Source of the DNA: Aphrophora alni
Taxonomy: Eukaryota; Arthropoda; Insecta; Hemiptera; Aphrophoridae
Reading direction: 5' to 3'
DNA length: 64,000 nucleotides
Assembly (NCBI GenBank): GCA_963513935.1
Contig: OY740765.1
Location: 78,279,054 to 78,343,053 of the forward strand
Shown here: piece by piece, positions 1 to 9,982 of the stretch
Layout of the letters: each line of letters opens with the position of its first letter
Position numbering within the stretch: position 1 is the first letter of the stretch
Program-made: the position numbers and the translations under genes
The notes under the pieces: model-generated
The model's database searches: none
The model's input: the letters and a program-made list of their open reading frames with translations, nothing else
What the model was told of the DNA's origin: nothing

Positions 1-655
1 TGGGTAGAAGCATTTAGATTGTCTGTCTTCTATGAATTAAATTGATCACCATCAACAACATTAAACAGGGTTGATATACCATCTTTGATTTGGAATGGAC
101 GGCAAGATATATCAAAATTAAAAATATTTTATTCTCATGCTTAGTATATTTAATTACTGAAAGCTAAAATATTTCATCATTGAACTACACATGTAATCAT
201 GGTAAGATATTGTGGATATGATTTTTGTCTCTACATACCTCAAGAAGGAAAAATAGTTAGATCTCACATTGTAATTATTTATGATGAGACTGTGATGGAA
301 TTTAAATTTAAAGAAACAATCTATGTTGAAAACAACACATAGTTAGAGGATTTAAAATATCTGAACAGGAATATAATACTGACTACTTAATGGAAGAAGA
401 AGAAGACAAATTGCTGTATAGTGAGAATGAATTAGCATCTACAGAGACAACCAAAATTTAATGTAAAACAACCTACATATTTAAAAGATTATGAACTATA
501 TGCAACATACTGTTTATTAACTGATGCCATAGATACACCAAAAATCAACCAACAGAAAACTTGAATCCCATTCAGAATTAAATACATGATTTCCTGCAAC
601 ATTACCAGAAGAACAAATTTTAATCGACACGAAATGGGTTTTCAATACTATGGAA
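1..655 (+). pseudogene. Ty1/copia pol relic: end of integrase to start of reverse transcriptase
   Basis: Frames on the plus strand recall copia polyproteins. Near 1-140 there is a WVEAFRLSVFYEL segment followed by LIWNGRQDISKLKIF, which resembles the distal integrase core (usual form WAEAV..., ELW.G.KPD...LRVFG). Near 200-310 comes VRYCGYDF...GKIVRSHIVI..DETV, like the integrase/RT linker. Near 470-530 is VKQPTYLKDYELYATYCLLTD, and near 600-650 ILIDTKWVFN, the usual entry into the copia reverse transcriptase. Several stops and frameshifts break it. The element starts before the window. Downstream the homology flips to the minus strand, so the copy is rearranged. What is seen is patchy protein similarity; assignment to copia rather than another LTR class rests on the YLKDYELY and TKWVF words. 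Confidence 0.72.
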
Positions 656-1185
656 AGATACGGTAAAGATATAGAAGGGATATAGTAAATGATAAATTAG
701 GTCTTGTCATCACTGCTAAATATATTATGCTACAAACTATATGTTGATATGGTACATTCATGTCTTCATTTATTCTTCTATTTAAAATCCTACTTCCATT
801 AGTGTTAAAATGCTATGCCATTCCTTTACGTTGCATTAACTCAATAATTGGTTAATTATTTTCTGTTTTATATTTTTACTGTTAACTTATGTGTGATTTA
901 AATTCCAAGAAAATATTTTGCATATCCTAAGCCTTTTACATTAAAAGCTTGATATGGCATTGATATTAATTGTTTATTTTATCTTCACATCCAGTAGTGA
1001 AAATATCATTTACAAAAAGTAGTAAATAAATTTCGTAGAACAATAAAGATAGTAACAACATTTAGACCTATATAAAAAAACTTACTTCTTCATAATTTCA
1101 CTAATACAAGCATTCCAAAACTTATGAAATATTCTAAGACAATAAAGAGCTTGATTCAGTTTCATAGTTTTTTTTTGTTTTTTTT
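655..1185 (-). pseudogene. Ty1/copia pol relic: middle and end of reverse transcriptase, inverted
   Basis: Read on the minus strand from about 1185 down, the sequence gives LNQALYCLRIF.KFWNACI (usual LNKALYGLKQ..R.WN), then a degraded YVDD region read as LLLFVNDIFTTG, then KGLGYAKYFLG, and finally NVPYQHIVCSIIYLAVMTRP at about 755-690 (usual PYR.LIGSLMYLAV.TRPD). These are the ordered landmarks of a copia reverse transcriptase C-terminal half. Frameshifts and stops are frequent. It abuts the plus-strand copia relic at about 655, so the two parts of one polyprotein now face each other. It is non-functional. Confidence 0.68.
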
Positions 1186-1648
1186 AATTACATTTAATAC
1201 TCCCAGGAATTTTGATATGTACATCTGAAATTAAATGTCCATTAGAATGCTGTCAGACAATCTAAATAGACTTTATTGGTCAATCTTATTGTTGCTTGTG
1301 ACTTTAACACTCAAAGAGTCAACATCTTTCAAACGGGAGAGTAATAATATTTGTAATTTTCACCTCTCGGTTGTTTTTAAGTAAGAACCATTTGCACACT
1401 GTAACTGCACAAACCACAAACCAGAATACTTGAAAGAACAGGCTCTCTCTATAGGCATTGTAGGTTTAATAACATATAATTACCAATTGTCATAGATTAG
1501 AAATATATATGTAATGATTTGGTATGATTATTTTGGTAAAAGGAGAACAAGATGGTTGACAAGATATGTTTCTGTTTCTTGTGTTTCACTTTGTAATAAA
1601 ATAAAACAATGTCTAGTTAAAACGTGATTTATTTATACACTAGAATCC
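1186..1648. other. AT-rich intergenic or intronic DNA
   Basis: No coding similarity, splice-site pair or repeat structure could be recognised. A short T-rich run lies at about 1161-1185. It probably belongs to a Myrf intron, because in-phase Myrf exons lie upstream and the rest of the gene must lie beyond position 1. Confidence 0.4.
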
Positions 1649-1939
1649 TTAATGTTGTTCCAATATATTGTCCAAAAGATAGTTTTTTAGGGCTTTGTAG
1701 GAAATGTTAAATTGTCTTGGTGCAAGAAGAGCATTCAGTGTATGTAGTGAAAGTTTGTTTAACACAGTTTTTCTGTATCTAACTACATCATTATTATCCT
1801 GACTTTGGCTAGGCTCTAATAGACTGCATAAATATGTATATAAACAGTCTCCACTCGCTTCAACAACATTAACAAGAAACACAAAAAATGAAAAACCAAG
1901 AAATAAAAATATTACTCTTTTCTTGCTTAATTTTTGCAT
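1649..1939 (-). CDS. Small putative secreted protein, 96 aa
   Basis: I do not recognise this protein. The N-terminus is a textbook signal peptide: a basic start (MQKLSKKR), a hydrophobic core of about 17 residues (VIFLFLGFSFFVFLVNVV) and a likely cleavage after EASG near residue 30. The remaining 66 or so residues have two close cysteines (DCLYTYLC), a polar QSQDNND stretch and a basic, leucine-rich tail. An AATAAA-like signal follows the stop within about 25 bases (TATAAATAAATC). The ORF is intronless and lies on the same strand as Myrf, in the intron downstream of the exon at 2505-2329. It could be a nested gene, a retroposed copy, or a chance ORF. No promoter was identified. Confidence 0.35.
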   Translation of the reverse strand: MQKLSKKRVIFLFLGFSFFVFLVNVVEASGDCLYTYLCSLLEPSQSQDNNDVVRYRKTVLNKLSLHTLNALLAPRQFNISYKALKNYLLDNILEQH

Positions 1940-2328
1940 TTTTTGATAAATTTTGTATTTTCATAATTATTGAGATCATGAATTTAAAACTTGCTTGTTT
2001 CTTTTCATTTATACTGAAATATATAATAGCATCACTAATTTTTAAATTACATTTTTGACTTGTTTAAAAATAACTTGCAGTCTCATAGATAAAAATTAAT
2101 GTATAAAGTATGGTATATTTCTGATATAGGGTCTCACTTATATTTCATTGGGTCTCACTTATAATTTTAAAAAATAATTGTACATATTATTGTATACATA
2201 TTTGCACATATTTGAATGTTTTGAAGAACTTATTGTCTTTTGGTAAAACTGTAAATTTGTACAGATTTTCAGGTTTTTATATTGAACAGTGTTGTAATAA
2301 TATGAGCCACTAAAAACTTATCTTCTAC

Positions 2329-2505
2329 CTGAGTTGTTTGAGGCCTGCTGCTGATGATGAGTGAGCAGTGGTGTCAGAATATTATCTGTAGTTTGGATGT
2401 GGATATGTGGTGATTTACCATACAGAGAAGTTTGCAAATTGTTTCCCACAACAGGAGACTGTAGCAAGAGATCAGCAAGACCTTGATTAGACTGGCTTTT
2501 CTGAT
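2329..2505 (-). CDS. Myrf: Myelin regulatory factor (Myrf) family gene, internal exon D
   Basis: This 177-nt exon lies between a TTACAG acceptor and a CAG/GTAGAA donor. It takes 2 nt to finish the codon opened by exon C (C+AT = His), encodes 58 residues, and leaves 1 nt. The peptide runs from QKSQSNQGLADLLLQSP through IHIQTTDNILTPLLTHHQQQ, a Gln/Ser/Leu-rich low-complexity segment. In Myrf proteins this lies between the N-terminal SPPDSGSE motif and the Ndt80-like DNA-binding domain. Identity depends on exon C; this exon supports it through exact phase continuity. Myrf is a membrane-tethered trimeric transcription factor that cleaves itself to release its DNA-binding half. The next exon is not in the window. 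An out-of-frame ORF covers the same bases. Confidence 0.75.
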
Positions 2506-2811
2506 CTGTAAGTATACCAATAAATTTAAATTAATCCAATGTAGTTTAAATTGCATCATTATAATCAATAGTTATAATAATTATGATGGGATTGAAAAAT
2601 TAACAGATGATTTCCGGGTCCAAAATAATTGGATTTAGCAAAGTTTACCTTGTACCAAAACACACTCAAGGCTCTCCATAGTTGGAAGTAAAAATTTGGA
2701 AATTGTTCACAGTTTCTAGATGGTAATACAGAAACAACGATTCCTTGTAAAGTATAAGTACTGAACGAAATTTTATAAAACTTGACTATTCAGTAGTAGT
2801 ATACTGCAAAT
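2506..2811. other. Intron DNA with no recognised feature
   Basis: This is AT-rich sequence within the Myrf intron upstream of exon D. No homology or structure was recognised before the duplicated block begins. Confidence 0.4.
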
Positions 2812-3262
2812 GGTTTTAAAAGAGTGTTAACAATATTGAGAAATGGTTCATCGTTGCTTCTTGACAACTGATAACAAGGTTTTGTTATGGCATCTAGGCA
2901 GGCACAATGGCTAGTAGGTGGCTAATATGCCCGTTTCTATGGCCATTATCCCCATCTGCGCTATTTTTCTTTATTTTTCCTTTTTATTATTATTTAAGTG
3001 AACAAGTTATAAATATAATTATGTGTGATAAAAGATTAATTGTAGCACTTCACATTAAATAATATTGTAGTAGTACCTATTTAAGGTAAAAAAGTTCCCC
3101 TTCTGTCCCATCGGAACATGTAGTCTTAAAAACGTTTTAAAAATGTACCAACGTAAGTTCACAAAACTTTTTTGAACATCTAAAATGTTTCCAAAATGTT
3201 CCCATAACCTCAAAATGTCCACCTAAAAATAAGTTTAAAAAATCTTTGTTAAATTTCCTCAG
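2812..3262. repeat. Degenerate direct duplication, copy 1
   Basis: This block of about 450 bp is repeated at 3509-3950 in the same orientation, offset by about 690 bp. Shared landmarks in order are TTTTAAAAGAGTG, TTGAGAAATGGTTCAT, GGCAGGCACAA, AATATAATTATGTGTGATAA, TGTAGCACTTCACATTA, ATCGGAACATGTAGT and CATAACCTCAAAATGT. The copies differ by scattered substitutions and small indels, so the duplication is old. No coding potential is seen in either copy. The unit may be part of a non-autonomous transposon or a local tandem duplication. Confidence 0.85.
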
Positions 3263-3508
3263 AGGGGAAAGATGGGCATAATAGCCAGGCAGGTTTATTG
3301 GGCGTACAGTGCTGCTATCTTGCAGCAAACGTGTAAAGGTTACCTGCACAGTCCCTTAGTTGTGTTGAGTCACTAGAAGAAGAAAGAACTGTGACATCAC
3401 AAGTTACTGCAATTTACATGTTTTTCATACCTTCTGATCTAAGGTAAGTCCTCATTTCATGTAATTATTACAAATTTACATAACAAGTAAGGTTTTTGAA
3501 ACAAATTG

Positions 3509-3950
3509 TTTTTAAAAGAGTGGTAACTTGGCTACAAAATTGAATATTGAGAAATGGTTCATTGTTGTTTGTTGACAATTGACAACATACTTTTGTTAAA
3601 TGGTGTCTGGGCAGGCACAACGGCCAGTAGGTGGCCATTATGCACATCTGCACTATTTCTCTTTATTTTTCCTTTTTAGTTATTTAAGTGCAAAAGTTAT
3701 AAATATAATTATGTGTGATAAACTATTAATTGTAGCACTTCACATTACCTAATATTGTAGTAGTATTAAAGGTAAAAAAAAAATCCCATTCTGCCCTATC
3801 GGAACATGTAGTTTTTAAAATGTTTTTAAATTATACCTATGTAAGTTCTGAAAACATTTTTAGAATATCTAAATTGTTTTTAAAATGTTCTCATAACCTC
3901 AAAATGTTTACCTAAAAAAAGTTTTTAAAACGTTTGATAATATTTCTCAG
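3509..3950. repeat. Degenerate direct duplication, copy 2
   Basis: This is the second copy of the block at 2812-3262, with the same ordered landmarks, ending near TTTCTCAGAGG as copy 1 ends near TTCCTCAGAGG. The 246 bp between the copies (3263-3508) is unique in the window. Confidence 0.85.
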
Positions 3951-4229
3951 AGGTTTAAATAACGTTTTTTGAAGAATGAACAAAATGTTAATTAAATTGC
4001 TTATAAACCATACTGACTAAACTTTTATAATTATTGTTAAAAAATTGGTTAAAATGGTACATTATATATGCGTAGATCTCAAATTTGAATTCAAAATTTC
4101 AAACTTTCTGATAGAAAATGACAAATCCAAAATGGTGACAATTTCCAAAAAATTGGAAATGAAAAAAAGCACTTACTTTTAAATTTCATAATTTTGTATG
4201 ATTGTTTTAACTAGATATTTTTTTGGTTT

Positions 4230-5950
4230 TGGTTATGTTTCAGGAATGGTGGTATGCAAAAAAGCAATAGAGACAGTGAAGAGCGGCATGGCTTTCTTAT
4301 GCTACAGATAACAAAAAAGTATTTGGAGGTCTTTACTATAGAACAATATCAGGAAATCTAGAACTATCTACTCATCTTAGAGACGAGATTTTTCAGTATG
4401 ATTATTAAGGATCTGCAAAGTTCATCATTTGAACTAGCTCAGAAGAACAACCTTCATCATACAGTAATTTTAATACACAGACCAGGATGGCTGGAAAAGG
4501 TGGATCACTGGTTTTTTGAGAAAGCCATCCAAATTTAGCCTTATGGTAGCCTGAGCCAACTTCTTCAGCAAGAGCAAGTGGTTTTAATAAGGTCACTGTT
4601 AAGAAATTTTTTGACATCCTGATCAAGGAAAGAGTCAAACACAATTAATTACACAGCTCATCAAATTTGCAATGTTGATGAGACTGGACTCACTACAGTC
4701 CAGTCTAAAAGCTTATAATTTCTATCTTTAAGGGGTAGACAACAGGTTGGGTCTCTCACCTCAGCTGAAAGAGGGGTTTTGGCTTCTTTGGTAATTAATG
4801 TGTATGTCAGCTGGGGGCACCTACATCCCGCATTTCATTATTTTTCCCCAATGATAAAAGCTGAATTGACGGATGGAGCTCCTCCTGGAACTGTATTTGT
4901 ATTTACTTGCCACCCTACTGGATGGAAGAGACAATGGTAAAATGGTTTAGGCGTTTTCTAATGCATACCAAACCTACAGGATGATCCAGTATTGTTGATA
5001 TTAGATGGGCATTCCACTCATACTAAAAACATTGAGTTCATTAGGCTGACCAGGGCTAATCATACAGCTGTGGCATGCATACCACCTCACTGAAGCCCTT
5101 GAATGTGTTTTTCATAGGGCCCCTGAACACTTTTTACGTTCAGGTAATCAAACAGTTTTTAAGGAACAACCCCAGGTGAACTGTGATGCAATTTCAGCAG
5201 AGTCGTCTTTTTGGGGAAGCCTCCATGAAGGCTGCTGTCCCACTCAGTGCAATGAAAGTATTTAGCAAATGTGGCACGAACCACTCAATGAAAACATTTT
5301 CTCAGAAGAAGACTTTGCTGCAGCAGAAGTAACGGAAATACCACCTCCACTAGCTCCTATGGCATCAGCAGTAAATACTATAGAGCCACCACACATAAAC
5401 AGGACTGCCGTTCCTTCACTGCAAGCAAGCTGGATGCCGATCAATAGGCCTAATAAGATTACCCCCCCCACTCATAGATAAAACTTATGATTTACAACCA
5501 CAGACATCATTTTTCGTCAGCCCTAATGATATTGCCCCTGTTGATTTTGTATCTGAAGCAAAATGCAGGACCAATGGGTGGAAGAACGGTTATGCAGCTC
5601 TGTGTCAGGAAGTCCTTATAAAAATGATCTGTTAGCTGGGAAAGCTGATTAAGATGCAAAAGAAAAAAGTATGAAACGGAAAATTTCTGAGGAAAAACAG
5701 AATGGTAAGAATATCCATAAAAACCAAATGAAAACGGCTAAGAAACCCTGGGTCAACACTTCTAAAAGAAACCTCTTTGATGACTTAGATAGTGACAACG
5801 ATGCAGATTGTTTTTATTGTTGTGAAAAATTTTCAGTTGCAACTTTCAATGAGCATTGAGTCAATTACTCAGGATGTAATTTGTGGGCCCATGAACTGTG
5901 TGGTGGTGTCAGGGAAGAAGACGATGGGTATTTTATGCGAAAACTGTAGT
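4230..5950 (+). pseudogene. pogo/Tigger-type (DDE_1, CENP-B-like) transposase pseudogene with PHD-like tail
   Basis: Frames on this strand follow a CENP-B-like transposase from end to end. About 4260: AIETVKSGMAF (N-terminal HTH). About 4490-4620: AGKGGSLVF, HPNLAL, PEPTSSARASGFNKVTV and FFDIL. At 4675: VDETGLTTVQ with the first catalytic Asp, then RQQVGSLTSAERG. Near 4870: ELTDGAPPGT. At 4995: LLILDGHSTHTKN with the second Asp. At 5095: KPLNVFFIGPLNTFY, where the third Asp appears as Asn (usual QPLD). At 5275: LNENIFSEEDFAAA. The tail at 5808-5935 (CFYCCEKFS...CNLWAHELCGG) is a PHD/RING-like Cys/His cluster known from related insect elements. At least five frame disruptions and the lost Asp make it inactive. 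No terminal repeats were identified. Confidence 0.85.
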
Positions 5951-6034
5951 TAAACTTATTAAATATCACTTTCATTTTTTTTATAATAGATATTTTTGGA
6001 AAAAATATCTTTGTATTCAACATGATTAAAATTG

Positions 6035-6062
6035 TTTTTTTTTTTTTTTTTTTTTTTTTTTT
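6035..6062 (+). repeat. Poly(T) tract
   Basis: This is a run of 28 T just downstream of the pogo-like relic. On the minus strand it would read as a poly(A) tail, but no LINE or SINE body was recognised next to it. Confidence 0.9.
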
Positions 6063-6214
6063 CAGAAGTTAACATTTCCTTAAAATAACTTTTTTTCTAA
6101 TTTAAAACTAGTTTGTTTTTTAACTGTAATTATTTTTTACAAATTATGTTGTGTTTTTTATTATAATTCCATTTCTCTAAAAACAACGTTTTTGTCAGAG
6201 AAAATTCACTTTAT

Positions 6215-7680
6215 CATGAGGTAATATCCGAATCCTAGAAGAATTTGGAGAGAGAGGGGAAGAAGATGGTGAAACACTGATTGACAATTGTACCGACGAC
6301 TTTGAACAACAAAACACTTACGTGGACAACCATGATAGTGACTTAGAAATTGACATGGAATCTGGCCAAGAAGAGGATGGTCATGGTCCTGAAGAGGATT
6401 TGGTGAATATAAGATTCTAAATCCAGAAAGATGGTGAGATTTTATGGTCTAATAAAACTATTGTTCTTGCTTCTAAAACAAAGTTCAAAGACATAGTGAA
6501 ATATCTTCCAGCCCCTAAGGGTCCAGCTCACCAATGCAAACCACAATTAGAATGTCTTCAAGAAATTATTACTTCTGAAATGATTGAAGATATTGTAAGA
6601 TTGACAAACATTTATATAAATAATAAAAAATTGAACAAGATAATATTTCAGTTTCTGAATTCTGTGTACTGAGTCATAACTAAGTCAAAAAATATTTGCT
6701 TTACTTGGTGCTCTGTTTTTGATGTCCATAAAAAGGGGAAATCATGCAGATATCTCAGAGTATTTTAGTAATAATGGAATTGGATTGACAATTTTCAGGG
6801 TGAATTTTAGTGAAAATAATTTCAGATTTTTGCTTAGGTTTGATGTTGTTAATATAAGAATTTAGAGAATTTCAAATGATAAATTAGCTACCATTTGTGA
6901 ATTTTTACCTAAGTTCAAATCCCAGTGCCAAAAGTCTTACTATACCTACAATTTAGAACTTGATTGTGGAATAAAAAAACTATATGAGTTTTCGAACAAG
7001 CTGTTCGATGTTGCTCCAAGGTTGATTGATCCAATCAAAAAGACTAAGCGGAACTTGACCACAGACAACTACTTTAGTAGCTTTATATTAGTTGAACATT
7101 TACTTAATAATATAATAACTTTTTAGGGTACTTTGAGAAAAGATCAAAAAGAAAACCCTCTCAAGTTTGTCGCTAAAATTAGAAATTCAATCTCCAGAAG
7201 TTACATGTTTGACTGTCAGGATGATAAAACATTAATCTTTTTTGTTACTAAGATAAATAAATCTATCTTGGTCTTATCAACTGTGTATGATGAGGACAAA
7301 GTTGATGAAGAAACTGGTAAACCAGTACAAGTTGTAGATTACGATTCTACAAAATGTAGAATCGATACAGTCAACCTTATGTGTTCTACCACCTCAACCA
7401 CCTCAAGAATAACACAAAGTAAGTGGCCTATTTGTATGTTTTCCGCTTATTGGACATTACCAGGAATAAATTCATTGAGAATTTTTCAATTGAACAATCC
7501 CTTTGAAAAAATCTATCAGAAGAACGTTTATTTACAATTTGTCCCTCGCTCTTATGAATGAAAATCTGAGAGAACGGGCAAAAATGCAACATGTTCCTAA
7601 AGATTTAAGTGTTTTCTTAGAGAAATACACAGAAGCACCGCCAGCAGCAGACACTAATCCACCAAGATAACTTAAACCTA
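6215..7680 (+). pseudogene. piggyBac-type (DDE_Tnp_1_7) transposase pseudogene
   Basis: An acidic N-terminal region (about 6230-6415; EEFGERGEEDGE... then HDSDLEIDMESGQEEDG) precedes a KDIVKYLPAPKGPA segment at about 6490, the usual pre-DDE word. About 6860-6960 matches the helix-rich core (FLPKFKSQCQKSYYTYNLELD), where the first catalytic Asp should lie. TDNYFSSFILVEHLL at 7061 corresponds to the second (usual CDNWFTS.PL...LL), followed by GTLRKDQKENP. An open stretch of 142 codons (7133-7561) includes LSTVYDEDKVDEETGK, YDSTKCRIDTVNLMC (usual YN.TKGGVD..D.MC, so the third Asp context is altered) and KWPICMFSAYWTLPGINS. The Cys-rich C-terminus is absent or unrecognisable. Stops and frameshifts make it dead. 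It is a different piggyBac lineage from the copy at 54770-58225. Confidence 0.85.
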
Positions 7681-8690
7681 AACCAGAGAGCCATTTGCTC
7701 CTCAGAGAAATGTTTGGGCACTAGTTTTGTAATAAATTTTCCCATCTACAAGAGGTTACTATTATATAACTGCATTTTATCCAAGCTCATTTCTTCTCCA
7801 ATCATCTTTATAAAATTAATCGGCGATCTTTTGCTATTACAGTTCGCACCACATCTACATGTTGTTATATTTTTTATGAGATTGTCCTTCCAGAATTATA
7901 TTCATCTTAAACATTTTCTCAACCTTCTTTGAAAGCTTTGTGTCACTTAAAAACTATAGTTCTTGATAGAGTGGACTATAAGCTTTGATTAACAAACGAA
8001 ATTGTCTCATTAGTAATTTGTTGAGTTTCACAAATAAATCTTATTCCATACTGTGGTTTGATATTTTCCTGCATTTCAAACATTACGAAGTTATAAAACA
8101 CAACTGTATACAAACAGTAGTAAGCTCATGATTGACTCAATCAATTCAGTTATTATAAGTATGTACACACAGCCAAGCTTATTACCAACATCCTGATATA
8201 TATCCAAACAAAGTGCTGAATTGCCAAGTCATATATAGAAAAATCAGACACTTACTTTTGCTACAAACCTCTAATGTATTTAAAAAATCTGACTTGTCAT
8301 ACAAAACTGGAATGATATAGAGAAACTGAATTGTAATATTTAAGCACTGTAAATGATGGCTATTAATCATGAACTTAAATGTATAACAATTCAAATCGAA
8401 CCAATTCTAAAACGAATCACTTTGATTCAATTTCTAGAGCTGTCAGATTACTCTCTTATGCTGCCTTTACATTGTAAACTTGGAAATTCTTTGATTCTAT
8501 GTTTACATATTTTTTGTATGAGTACTTACAGAAATAATAACATCAAATCTAATTAATACAACTGAAGTAAAACAAAAGAGGTTACAACACACATATCATT
8601 TACATCCCTTAGCTTATTATATAATTCCGAGTAAGTTCAAATGAATAAGCATTTATTAGAGAGTATGAAAACACTAAATTCCTTCTTCAT
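7681..8690. other. AT-rich DNA with no recognised gene
   Basis: Short ORFs of 60-72 codons occur on both strands, but none has recognisable motifs or splice context. This is intron DNA between mobile-element relics. Confidence 0.4.
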
Positions 8691-8699
8691 TAGGTTCTT

Positions 8700-9225
8700 T
8701 TACATTATTTCACCACAAACCCTTAAACAGGTTTTATATTATGAGGGGATTGAGTTTTGTAAGAAAAGAAATTAAGGATGCTATACGGTAGTGGATTATC
8801 ATTTTAAGAATCCTATTAAAGTTGGAAGTATAACATGACTGTAGAAATTGATGAGTCTTGTTTTTCTAGACAAAAGTACAGCATTGGTAGAGTTTACCCA
8901 CAACATTGAGTCTTTGACAACATATGGTGTGAAAATAACTTATACTGTTTACATGTCATTTCAGACTACAGTCCAGGGAAATGACATTGGTAGTATATTA
9001 ATCAATCCTTTCAATGGTGCTCATACTCAGAATGTCAAATCAATGCCATTGCCAGCTAAGTAACAAAATAGTAAAGAGTGCGGAACTCATAGAGAAATGT
9101 CGGACTTTTCTCTGTGTGAATTTATGTGGTGGAAGCAACTTGCAGGCAAAGACTTATTTGAGGAAATTATACAAGACATCATGACCTTTTGTCTCAAAAT
9201 TATGAAACAATAACTTTCCACTTCA
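8700..9225 (+). pseudogene. Merlin (IS1016/IS1595-like) transposase relic
   Basis: MTVEIDESCFSRQKYSIGRVYPQH at about 8834 matches the DDE entry of ISXO2/IS1595-type transposases (VEIDES.F...KYN.G), including the first Asp. Near 9001-9180 the frame gives INPFNGAHTQNVKSMPLPAK, then KECGTHREM, then LCEFMWWKQLAGKDLFEEII. This corresponds to the family's distal half (HT..IES.W, GTHR, EFMWRK), which carries the third acidic residue; here it reads NVKSM, so the Glu appears to be Lys. Upstream at about 8740 a weak VRKEIKDAI segment fits the region before the DDE core. Stops interrupt it and the middle is poorly conserved. Merlin is the eukaryotic branch of this bacterial family. No target duplication was identified. 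Confidence 0.75.
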
Positions 9226-9400
9226 CTAAGTTAAGTATGGTTAAATGTGCAGTTTTTAGCATCTTGAGATTATTCATTTCCTATTTTTTCATGATATATT
9301 CTTAAAACTAGTCTTATAAACCAATATAATAATAATTTTTTAAATTTTTATTTTCTTAGATTGATACAAATTTTGTGGTTGAAAAAGATAAAAGACCTCA

Positions 9401-9845
9401 TATTAGTAGTCTACTTGGGGATTGATCCACAACATAAGCTCTTATGGAGTTATTCTAGACCAATAAGAATCCTTCATTTGGTCATGTTATTGTTATTCGG
9501 TCAACCAGAATCCTCCATGACTGTAAAAGGGGTTCTTATGGAGTTATTCTCGACCAATCAGAACCCTCCATTTGGTCATGTGATCGTCAATCGCCCAATC
9601 AGAATACTCCATTTTGTCAATTCATATAGGTACGAAAGAGGATATTCTTTCAGCTACTTTTCAAGATCACAGGGACCACACACTTACCATGTGATTGCAG
9701 TTGGATGGAAAGGTGGATTGGTGCTAGAAGATCTGTCGGATCATGTCTGTTACGCTAGACAATTCTACAAGAACTTTGACAGGAAGGTGGTGGGGAGTAA
9801 GAAGGAGGGTCTAAACGGAAATTTAAAAAAAAACAGATACAAAAG
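9401..9845 (+). repeat. Left long terminal inverted repeat
   Basis: This arm of about 445 bp is the reverse complement of most of 11185-12070. It carries four copies of a subterminal word close to CCAATCAGAATCCTCCATTTGG (about 9449, 9505, 9555 and 9596) in its outer part, then a conserved GGGACCACACACTTACCA...GTGATTGCAGTTGGATGGAAAGG segment in its inner part. A 165-codon frame spans the arm. The mirror copy keeps only fragments of that frame, so I treat it as accidental. Confidence 0.85.
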
Positions 9846-9982
9846 AATATTTATTTAAACAATATTTATACACAAAATACAGCTCACTCTTTATTTTTAT
9901 ATTGTGTTGTTTGTAACTTTTCCATCTTAACAATAAATCGATAATTTACATCTATATTAGAATCTACAATATCTTTTTTCAA

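Noticed and set aside
2374..2568. 64-codon minus-strand ORF overlapping Myrf exon D
   Set aside because: Its frame crosses the splice acceptor and disagrees with the phase fixed by the neighbouring exons.
5262..5471. 69-codon minus-strand ORF over the pogo-like relic
   Set aside because: It is antisense to a segment with clear pogo-type homology on the plus strand (LNENIFSEEDFAAA).
9361..9858. 165-codon ORF across the left inverted repeat, with a fragmentary mirror at 11081-12027
   Set aside because: The frame is not kept between the two arms and the sequence is built from subterminal repeat words, so it is likely fortuitous.
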